Of a stretch of 32,881 nt of DNA, positions 1 to 10,200 are shown in pieces. The translations under genes were made by a program, and so were the position numbers. Every line of letters begins with the position of its first letter. The stretch's first letter is position 1. The stretch comes from Dinochytrium kinnereticum (Eukaryota > Chytridiomycota > Chytridiomycetes > Chytridiales > Chytridiaceae), in contig JADGJT010000202.1 in NCBI GenBank assembly GCA_027604005.1, forward strand, positions 8,271-41,151. Reading direction: 5' to 3'. The notes beneath the pieces were generated by a model. It was not told where the DNA came from. It worked only from the letters and a program-made list of their open reading frames with translations, and searched no databases.

Positions 1-90
1 GTTAAATATTTTGATCTTACCTTGTTGTTATAACTTGTTTTTGTTGATTATTCTTATGGTGTTTAGGCTGATTATTTATTTGTAGTGTAG
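1..90 (+). other. 3' part of an intron of TIR-LRR-ANK copy 1
   Basis: The window opens inside an intron. It is T-rich and ends at an AG at 89-90; the frame upstream of 91 is closed by a stop at 88-90, and the next exon begins in phase 0. The corresponding introns of copy 2 (8575-8662) and copy 3 (18151-18217) also split the gene in phase 0 just before the same acidic segment. Confidence 0.75.
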
Positions 91-129
91 GAGGAGGAGG
101 AGGAGGAGGAGGAGGAGGAGGAAGAGCAA
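91..129 (+). repeat. GAG trinucleotide microsatellite coding poly-Glu
   Basis: A run of GAG/GAA codons begins directly at the exon start after the acceptor AG and codes for about twelve glutamates. The same place in copies 2 and 3 is acidic but not a pure repeat, so the microsatellite expanded in copy 1 only. Confidence 0.85.
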
Positions 130-3100
130 GCAGCAGAGCCCGTTGAGGATGATGCAGCCAGTTTTGTTCAAGAAATCGGATCATCTTCAAAGAAAGGAAA
201 GACAAAGATATTAGTCCGCAAGTCCCATTATCCATCTGTCAAGGTGCGTGTTGCTTAGCAAATTTTTTTTAAAGAATTCAATTAGTTTTCTGTCACTCGC
301 CAAGCGGCCCTCGAAAGCACTACTACGGAATACCCGTCTTTGGTTGTCGTGTTTTTGTCGGAATCTATTCTCGCTAATCTAAGCTCTTCTGAGGACAAAT
401 TCTGGTCTGCCATTAATGCGTGGGATTACATGATGCGATCAGCGGAAGACACTTTTTACACGGTTCTTCCAGGTACTTTCATCCTGTCTACACTATGCTT
501 TTTGTGTTTGTCCGTCATCATCTAATTCTTTATATCCTTCTATTATCACTCTCCGCCTCATGTTCTAGTTTTTATGGCCACGAATGGAGAGGGAGGGGGC
601 ATCATTGGAAAGATGATCAATACTCTTCGACATGCCCTTTATCTCTTGAGTGCAAAAGCTACTCCAGCATCCAGAGATGAGTCCGTCAAGGCCGAAGATG
701 ATTCCGATAAAGCAATTGCCCGCGCCTTCGACACTATCAGCCGTCTTTTCAAACTTCAAGGTCTTCGAGTCGAGACGCTTCAGCAAGTTCCTGGTATTGT
801 CGAGAAGATAGTAGAAGCAAGTCGAAGCCATCTCCGAAAAGAGAAAAGCATTGAGGAAAGCTTGCAAATTGCGAATATTCCTGAATACTCAGATGCTTTA
901 ACGAAAGGATTTATTACCGGAGTATTTGATTTGGAGCAAGATATTACGGATAGCAATATTGATATCATTGAAAAGTTTGTCTCGCTGTCTATGTTCAAAA
1001 GCTTCCATGGACAATTGGGTTCGGATAAGGATACGACGTCTTTGGATTCTGTGGTTATGAACACTTTGAAGAAGTGTTCAACGCTTGAGTCTATACACTT
1101 TGACAGTAAGATAATCATACGTTTTTCCTAGATTCTTACCTTTATTATCCTTTGCTTTGGTTGCTGACAAATGTTTGTATCGTTTTAAAAAGCATACCAA
1201 AGCGGTGTTTCGGATGGCGCAACAGATGTCGCTCTGGCCACTCTCGCAAAGTATTTGAAAAAGTCTCGCCTCGAGTCGCTTGTTTTAAAGAGTATGCTTT
1301 TTCACGTTGACGTTTTGTAACCTACTAATTATTTTTATTTTATTTTTTACGCAGTGAACATGACGAGTGGAAGGGCTGCACCCCAATTAGCTAGCGCTGT
1401 TGAGAATCACCCTACCCTAAAATCATTGCATCTTTATGGTATGGATTATTGAGTACATCAAATATTGATATCGTATAATTCTGTTTTAGGCTTCAGCAAG
1501 TTTTTCGCCAAGGAGATTGCGCCAAAGCTGGTCGACAACAAAGCCCTGAAGGAGTTAAGTTTATCAGGTATTTTAATATATATATTTTTTTTTTGGTTTT
1601 GAAAGAAGCCTTGGATATTTATTATCTTTCGGCAGGTCTCCGCATGAGCGCAAACGGCGACATTCAAGTTTCGGATTTGAAGGATGAAGATATTACCGCA
1701 GTGTGTCAAATGATCCAGAAAAACAAGCATTTAACGTTGTTGAACCTTGAGGGTATGTCATCATCGCTCATTCAATCATACAGTAGCTAACTATTTTGTC
1801 AAAATTTTCATATTGCAGCCAACCAATTAGACGATAAAAGTATTGCTGCTTTGGCTTCGGCTTTGGGGAAAAACTCCACTCTTGAGACTTTGAATTTAAC
1901 TTGTGAGAGATGAACTCAAGTTTCGTTGCTAATGGCCGTTATTAGACTGCTTCCTTGAAAGCAAGGAAGTCGATCTGCTAGTGAATGGCCTTATTTCTCA
2001 TCCAAGCATACGCTCTCTAAATCTTTTCAGTAATATCTTTTGCTTTTGCGGCCCCTTTTACACTTATTAACAGCAAACCATATCTTTTAGATAATGAGAT
2101 TGGAGCGGACGGCGCCAAAAGCGTTGCTAGACTACTCGAAAAGAATACTACTATTACCTCTCTTGACATTGGAAGTATGCATTGCTGGTTACTGTTATCT
2201 TTTATCTGACTCCCTCTACCTTAAGCTTTAAGTGAAACCAACTCATTAGAGTATGGACTTGTTGCTATATTCAATGCGTTGACTCGTAATCGTCATCTGA
2301 AGACCCTGTTGCTTCAAGGCAAGGCCCCTTTTCTTTTCATGTGTGTTTTCAGTAATCTTATTGTTCCTATAGGACGCAACTTCGGGGAAGGATGTTTGGA
2401 TGCGTTCATAGTTGCACTTGCGCAAAATACTTCCATAGTGGAAATAAGTATTGAAGGCATGTATTCTATGACCTTTGTTTTTTTTTCTCCTTCCGTATCG
2501 TGTTCTTCCAGATGCGACATTAAAAGCTTGAGATAAACCACAACGTTTTTAACCGTAAAATTCTAGGCGCCAATATCGCACCAGCTGACATTGCCAAGAT
2601 TATTGGTGTGATGTCCAGAGCAAAGCGGTTTACCCGTGTGAATCTGTCAAGTACGTATTCGTGATTTTTATTGACTTTAATGGGCTGCTAGCCAACTATA
2701 TCGAGGAGAACGGAGCTCATGATATTGCAAGATGGATTAGGAAGAACGATTCTCTTCAAGAACTTATCTTGGAAGGTATGTTTCTATCTTCTGATCTTTA
2801 CTTTCCCATATTTGAATTATTTCCTCACTCTTTGAATAGAAATAGAGTTTTCTGACGAGGGTCTTACCGCCATATTCGACGCCGTTATTGAGTCCAACAC
2901 CAACCTCACGAGTCTGGTTCTCAGTGCCCCTCTGACGGAGAATGTTACTCATCGCCTGATGAAAAACAAGCATCTTCTGGCCAAAGAGTCCACAAAGGAA
3001 TCCTGGGACTTTGCTATAAGCACCCAGGATGCCGACATCAAGGCACACCTCATGAAGCTTTCAGATGCAAATGAATTCAGGTCTAAAGAGACGCAATTCC

Positions 3101-4005
3101 TGATCAACTCTGCCTGTCAGTACGGAGACCATCACCTTATGTCGGTTTACCTCCAGAACACTCCCATTACCATCCTACAAGCCGAGGACGCTTTAAGATG
3201 CCTAACGCCTTTGGGTCTCGCCATAGAGGGAGGCCACGTGGAGATAGTGAAGTTCCTCCTCACTCGTAGTGTGAGGCCCATTGCAGGGTCGATATCGCGC
3301 AAAGCACCTATGCCTGCTCTGTACTTTGCAGCCGGGGTAAAAGGGAATGTCGAGATTGCAAAGGCTATCGTAAGTTTAGGAGAAAATGTGCAAGTCGACG
3401 AAGCTGTTGAGGACGTCGCAGGGGAATTCACTAGAAAGGGATTCACTGCTCTTCATAAGGCATCCCTGAACGGTTACCATGCTGTCGTTAAGTACCTCTT
3501 GACAATTGTGAATGACCCTAGTGTTGTCGACGAATTTGGGTCTACTGCGCTTCATAGTGCCGCTCGTGGACAGACTCACCCGGACGACATGCCTCCTGAT
3601 GAAGAGGAAGAGGAGGAAGAAGACGATGATGAAGACAATGAAGGAGAAGAGGAGGAGCATGAAGGGGAGGGGTCATCTGAAAAGGATAATGAAGCACTAA
3701 ACGCTGACGAGCATGAGCAACAGGATAATGGAGAATCTGCAGCTGCCGATGGAACCTCGATCACGCCGGAGGTGAAACGCGTGGATCACGCGGAGGTCAT
3801 TCGACTTCTGGCTGCGTCTGGCATTGACCTGCACGCCACGGACAGTAAGGGAAGGACCGCGTGGGATGTGGCCAACGATAAGAACAACACCGAGCTCGCA
3901 GAGCTGATCAGCAGTTTGCTGGAGGAGGAAGAGGAGGAGGACGAGGACGAGGAAGAGGAAGAAGGGGAGGGGGAGGAGGAGGAGGAGGAGGGGGTGGTTG
4001 AATGA
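91..4005 (+). CDS. TIR-LRR-ankyrin giant protein, copy 1 (5' half outside window)
   Basis: This is the 3' half of the first of three tandem paralogues. Exons: 91-243, 286-472, 569-1105, 1193-1291, 1355-1438, 1490-1567, 1636-1752, 1819-1902, 1946-2029, 2091-2174, 2226-2318, 2373-2456, 2567-2650, 2692-2775, 2840-4005, giving about 1005 residues. In order they encode a poly-Glu linker, a KILVRKSHYP strand, the degenerate TIR-like exon, a helical exon, twelve LRR exons, and ankyrin repeats ending in an acidic tail. Exon lengths from the fourth on (99, 84, 78, 117, 84, 84, 84, 93, 84, 84, 84) match copies 2 and 3, which strongly supports the model. Two introns need GC donors (2319 and 2457). A long acidic run (about 3601-3680) interrupts the ankyrin region, and a second acidic run forms the C-terminus. 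The N-terminal catalytic TIR expected from the paralogues lies upstream of the window. Function as an immune-type sensor is inference; the domain calls are from motif reading. Confidence 0.85.
202..520 (+). other. Degenerate TIR-like module, copy 1
   Basis: The strand motif KILVRKSHYP ends the exon at 243. The next exon (286-472, 187 nt, phase 0 to 1) reads LVVVFLSESIL, then WSAINAWDYMM and ends TVLP, continued as VFMATNGE in the exon from 569. This follows the second half of the catalytic TIR in copies 2 and 3 (VIIFLISRGCI, VLLEWETAM, HVVP, VYIG), with introns at the same two places and phases. The catalytic Glu aligns with Ala. Confidence 0.6.
1193..2775 (+). repeat. Second LRR array of copy 1, one LRR per exon
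   Basis: Eleven exons, mostly 84 nt (28 residues), each begin and end in phase 1 and each encode one ribonuclease-inhibitor-type LRR; an example is the exon 2091-2174 with NNEIGADGAKSVARLLEKN. A twelfth repeat opens the last exon at 2840. The 28-residue period and the pattern of Leu/Ile followed by Asn-rich turns are typical of cytosolic RI-type LRRs. Confidence 0.88.
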
Positions 4006-4246
4006 AGATTTCAATACTATTCCTTACACCTTTGGACCATTTTAAAACAGTTTATGTGCAATGATTGTCGTGGTCGAAAAGAAAGGATTGCAGGGGTCGA
4101 GAGCACGACGCAACAGGCGCAAACATTGAATGGCGCAAAAGCCAAGTCTTGTCCCACACCCAACCAACCAGCCGTCGCACACTGCATACAAGCCATCGTC
4201 CTGCACCCTCAACCTCAACGCGTGGGTGGGTGGGTATATTCTCAGC
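4006..4246 (+). other. Intergenic spacer between copies 1 and 2
   Basis: It holds the 3' flank of copy 1 and the 5' flank of copy 2. It can be read in frame from an ATG at 4130 into copy 2, but that extension is Thr/Pro/His-rich, resembles nothing in copy 3, and is treated as untranslated. I see no clear TATA box or other element. Confidence 0.6.
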
Positions 4247-7200
4247 ATGGCCGACCACTCCTTCAGCCGTCCTTCCCCCGACAGCGTCGGCTCTATCGAT
4301 CGGGGCTCGCAGGAGCAGCCTCGAGAGCCACCGCAACCCCCGGTCGTTCCTCCGAGGCGGTTGGCAGCAGGGCAAGTAGAGGCTGATATTGTCACCCACC
4401 TGAAAAGGTCCCTGCAAAAGATGGAAGAAGCTTTGAGGGACAGGCAGACCCAGATCACCAAACTTAAAGGGATAATCGATAAGAAAGATGAGAAGAAGGC
4501 CAAAGCATTGAACCCCACAGACATGATTGATGGCCCCTACTTAACCGGTAAGTCTTCCTCCGACACACTGTCTCAGACGGTGCTGCTGTCTAGATGGCAG
4601 TTAATGTCAATCTTTTTCACCCACACCACGTAGGAGATGAGGTGTCGGCATTGCGAATGTGCCTTTCTGTTCATGAGGAAGAGGACCAACCGCAGGTTCC
4701 AGAGGAAGCCCTTATGAGCATGCTTAGAACAATTGACGGAAAGCTCAAGAAGAGGATTGAATCTGAGAATGGTTTACTCTCCGAAATCAAAACAAGGATC
4801 TCTGATAGAGAAAGGAGTTGGCAAGATCAATCATCTTCGTCTGAGGATGACATTCATGAGCTTAAGAGGGTTGCATGGTCAGATTGGCCGATTTCGAACA
4901 GCAATGGGGAAAGGTGATGAGGCGCAATCATTTCTTTTTTCTTTTTTTTTCTGAGTCAATGCGAAGGACTTCGTTACTTCTTTTCTTTTTGTGCTAAAAT
5001 CTTTAACCAATCAAGTAGGCATTACAAGTTCGACTACTTTATCTCGTACCGAGTCTCATCGGAGTCAAACCTGGCTCGTGAGCTTCGATTGGAGCTTACC
5101 TTACGTGGGAAGACGGTTTTCTTAGATCAAGAAGAACTTAAGGATGGAGAGGTTCTATTTTAAACTATAACGTGTATATTTATTCTAATCAACACAGGAC
5201 TGGAGAAAAGGATTCGTGACAGGACTAAAACGCTCAAAAGTAGTGATACTGCTCATTTCTCAAGGCTGTGTCGAGCGAATGAAAGGATCATCTCACCAAA
5301 TTGACAATGTCCTTCTTGAATGGGAGACGGCGCTTTATGCGCAGGAAATGGGATTCTGCCATGTTGTGCCTAGTAACAGATAGAATTTAATTATTTCCTT
5401 TAACCTGATTAGTCTACGTCGGAAAAGGACAGCTCGACTTTAAGGATTACCCCACGCAACATGCAAATCTCAGCGCGAAAGATAGTGATAGTGATATGGC
5501 TTGTCAGCAAAGCGCGTTCTCGACTCTGTCTCAAGTCAAGCGCATTGCTCGATGCCACTATCTCCCGTTTCCACGAGAAGGATGCGAGGGCAAATTGATT
5601 GATGATCTTGTGGAAGACCTTCGTGAATTCGACAAACTTTATGAAAAAACGATTTTAAAAAGGTCAATATTGACTTTCTGCGAGCTATCGACTATCGAAA
5701 CCTTCAAATTAAGGTTCGGAGACCCTAAGGATATTGTTCAGATGTGGCAGAGTGATAGTCTTCAATTAAACCACGTGCAAAAGAGAAACTTCGAGAAAGT
5801 CAAAAGCATGCTCGAGTTCAATAAGTCTTGGAAGAACTTTAAAATTGAAGGTATACAATGATGGCAATGATTTCTGGATTCATAACCTGCAATGATTTGA
5901 AATTGAGTCTAAAATCATTTAGAGAGGGGAAAACTGGAGGACTTGGTAGCTATTTTGAAACTTATTGTGGCAAAAGACCCAACTTTGATTCATATACAAG
6001 GTAGGAAGATTGAATCTTCTTGCTTTTGACTTTCTGACTTTGATATCTTTCTTGCGGTTTCGGGCAATATTTGCATCACAGAGAGGCAGTTAAAGTCGGA
6101 TGATATCCAAACGTTAAAAGAAATATTGCATGGCTGCAAATCTTTGGAGAGCTTCGGTGTTACTCGTAATAGAACTAAAACGAGAGTCCATTTTACTAAT
6201 CTAAGTAGGCTGCGGCTTTGAATCGCATGCCGTCGCGACTGAACTTTTCCAAATGATTTCAGAGATTCCTTCGATCACAAATATCCAAGTTGATGGAAAG
6301 GGTAAATATCTTGTGTTGCTTAACTAGGCTTTTGACCGCGTCTAGATCCTGAGACCTCTGATAAGCCACATTTATGTATGGAAAACGTAATGGATGTAAT
6401 TTCTTTGGTTAAAAGAAAGGGCAATATCAATACTATTCGAATCTCAGGTAAAATAAACGGATGAGAGACTAACCTAATGTATTCTCAAGGACCATGCCTA
6501 GAAGAAAGCACTTTTGAGGCTTTGATGAAGGGTCTGAAAAATACATGCGTGCATAGGCTAGAACTGATGGGTATGAATTTCTTATGTTGTTGCTGTCGTT
6601 TAATGATGCAATCTGCTTTAGATCTTTTCATCCAAACGTCTTCTCTCTCGATTCATACGAGGGATTTTCTGAAGGGTAACGAGACATTGACATACATGGA
6701 TTTCTCTGGTACAATAAAGCTTAATTGGATCTAAGCTGATCTCCCAGGCAATTACATCCAGGATGCTGACATGCAGATAATTTTGGAGGGTCTATCAGGA
6801 AACAAGATTATTAAAACACTCAAGCTGGATGGTTGTTAGATTTATGTTAATCTGTAATAATGATTTCCTCTTCAGACTCTGGCGTGACCGAGAGTGGGCT
6901 GGTCCAACTCTGGTTAACTTTGAAATCAACAAATGTTGAAACCTTGGAGATTTCTAGTAGAAACGAAGGTGAGCTTACTATGTGCTCTACTCACAAATAA
7001 ACGTTGTTTTATCAAAGGTTCGATGTCTTCAACTCAGGCAGTGAATAGCTTTGTGGAGTACATATCGACCACATCGACTCTAAAGAATCTTGTTCTTGGA
7101 TGTTTGTATGCGGGTTTCAGTCCTGTTTATTAACAGGCAATATCTCTGCGTTCGCCTCTCTTCGGATATTCAAATTTGTTTAGCTGGTTGCTTCTTGGGA

Positions 7201-10200
7201 CCCATCGAAAACATAACGGTCGCCTCTCGAGCCTTTGCTGGGAATAAGTCAATTATTTCTCTTGGTTTCTTAAGTTGGTATTTTTGACGGCCACACGCCT
7301 ATTCTTGCCTTTTTCTCAATGCTGTATAGACACGAAACTTGACAGTGAGAGTCTTGAAATCTTGGTTGAGTCAGTTCGAAAAATGAACCAACTCGAAAGT
7401 ATAGACATATCTGGTAAAGGAATAGCCGTTATGTATATCTCATCATTTACCTATAGGAAATGCCTTACGAGATGAATCGCTTGAATCTTCGATTAGAAGC
7501 CTTTTTTCCATGAAAAGTTTGAAATCTTTCTCGCTGGATGACGATGAGGAGTTCGGAGATTTCGGTGCATCTATTATAGCCGATTGCGTTGAGAGGGGAA
7601 CAAATGTCATTGATATTTCTCTACAACGTCGGTTTATATCCTATTTCTATTCTGTTTACACTTTGTTTTCCCCCCCTCTTCCTTCCTAGCAAAAGACATA
7701 CTAAAGCATTGAATTAGGTACCTCAATTTCGAGTGAGGGTGTATTGGCAATAGCGTCTGCAGCTCGAGAAACAAAATCTCTATCGAAACTAAGTTTTTAT
7801 GGTGGAAAATCAGCCCTGATGCCGTGTTAATAAAGTTTAGGAACGCTATGTGAGGAGCAAGTTATTAGATCCCTTTTGGAAGCACACAAGGCAAGCAGTG
7901 GAAATCTTAAGCTGATGATTGATTATCCTGAAGGTCAGAATAATTTCTAGTTAGTTTTTTAGATGATGTATGGTAACAATAGTACATTTAAAAATCAAAT
8001 AGAGTTAAATCTTTTGGTGCGAAATGAGTACATTTTGCCAGTTCTCTTCACACTGAATGGCATCATTGAGACTGAAAGTCACGGAGGTTTGTTATGACTT
8101 TATTACATATTGACTCACTCACATTTCTGGCAGATGTGTCTTCAATGTTGTATTTCAGCAAAGGTAAAAACAATATCTTTACTCATTTGTGTATATTAAA
8201 TTTTGGAAGATACTTCGAATGTTGGCGAAAAGCCACAGACCTTTGAAAGATCCCCGTCAGTAATGAAATCCGAAATTCTGAAGTTATCCCTTCAACTCTC
8301 AGAAATTGAGAAAGATTTATCCTACTTCCGTACCATACTGTCCGCTGTTGAACGTGTTGATACCCTCTTCAACAAATCCACGGTTACCCACAATCACCAC
8401 AATTTCAGGGCAACCTGGCCTTTTCCGCTTGAGGATCCGGAGCCTTCTGTGCTTCTCTTAACTAGAGTGATTGATAATGAGCAGTGCATATCAGATACCG
8501 ATAACTCTATCATAAGAGAGATTGGGCTTCGTCTAAAGGTACAGAAGCTGGAGGACAGAGCGAGCTGGATGAAGGTAGGAACCAAAGCTTTCATTTTTAG
8601 TTTCTTTTCCTTCGCTTTTCTCGCATATTAAGCCTTTTCAATGTTTTTTTATGATTTTGTAGGTGGGAGATGAGGACGGAGGTGAAGAGAACGAAGAAGA
8701 AGTAGAGGATTCCGCTAGTTTTGTAGAAGGGACAAGGGACCAGCGGCAAAAGGAAGATATAAAGATATTTGTACGCAAGTCACATTATCCAGCCGTCAAG
8801 GTAGAATCGTCTTTGCAATTTACCTTTCCCCCTTCATATCACCTCTTCCGTAAACACATGGGCTTACAGTTTTTCAACGGTTTTCACCTTTACAACCTAC
8901 TTCAGTTTTCACCGATTCGTCATGTAGATATTGGGGATGTCACGCGGAACTTTCCAGGATTGGTCGTCGTCTTTCTGTCCGAATCGATACTTTCCGATTT
9001 GAGTTCGAATGAGGATAAGCTTTGGGCCGCCATTAACGCCTGGGATTTCCTGATGCGATCGGCGGAGGAAAGCTATTTAACAGTGCTTCCAGGTGAGTTC
9101 AGAAGTTCAAAACTCAGAGGGTTACTTTTTAACGCGTTGCTAATGCTCTTTTCTGCTGTCTAATCCCTTAAAGTATTTCTTGCTTCGAATGGGGAGGGGG
9201 GAAAGGTTATAGGAAATATGATATCCATTCTTCAACACGCGCTCTACCTCTGGACCGTCAACCCCAATAAGTCCATCGCAGTCGGGACTAATGAAGAACT
9301 CGGCAAAGAGATTGCTCGAGCTTTCGACACGATAAACCGCCTTTTTAAACTCCAAGGTGTCCGAGTCGATAACTTCAAACAAGTGCCTGATCTCGTGGAA
9401 AAGATGGTGATAGTTAGCAGAACCCAGTCTCGAAGGGAGAGACTAATGGAGTACAATGTGCTAAAGAAGTTCAAGGAGATGCCAGAACTTGCCTTACCCC
9501 TTGGGAGAAGTCTTCAGTCTGGAACTTTTAATCTAGAGTGTGACATTACTGACAGGAATGTCGAGTTACTTGAAAGTTTCCTTCCGTTGCCCTTTTTTAA
9601 GAAATTTGAGGGGCGATTGGGTGAAGATAAAGAGACAACCTCAATTGAAGCTTTGGTCATCAGCACCTTAAAAAAATGTTCTGCGTTAGAGTCGATAAGC
9701 ATTGACGGTCAGTTTTTCTCGCCCCATTTTGATTTTCGCCTCTATATTGTCTATTCATGTCTTTCCTATTTCTGTGCAATAGGACTCCAAATCGGTATGA
9801 CGGACGAGGCGACGGATTCAGCTCTGGTAACCCTTGCGAAGTTCTTGAAAAGGTCTCGGCTTGAGTTTCTGGACTTGAGAAGTAAGCCAGTTTCAACCTG
9901 TTTAGATTGCTGGAAATCATAAGCTTAAACCAAGTTACTCGCTGTGATAGTGAATATAACCAGTGGAAAGGCAGCGTCTCAGTTTGCTCATTCTCTCAAA
10001 AATCACCCTACTCTGAAGCAATTGCATCTTTTCGGTAAGATCGATAATCTATAGTCATTAGCATTCAGCTTTTGCCCTTGTTTTTGTCTCTATATCTTTT
10101 ATTGTGCTCATAATCTCTATGTGTAGGCTTTAGCCAGTATTATGCCAAAGATATAGCGCTCATATTGGCTGAAAACAAGGTCCTTCAAGCTTTGACTTTG

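Noticed and set aside
1193..2775. Reading the regular array of similar 84-nt units as a CRISPR or non-coding satellite.
   Set aside because: Spacing is set by introns of differing length, units are diverged at the nucleotide level, and each translates in phase to an LRR.
4130..4246. Upstream ATG at 4130 as start of copy 2.
   Set aside because: It is in frame, but the added 39 residues are low-complexity and have no match in copy 3. 4247 is preferred, with the alternative noted.
9140..9920. Several - strand frames opposite the second helical domain and TIR-like module.
   Set aside because: They are shadows of well supported + strand exons and lack splice or homology support.
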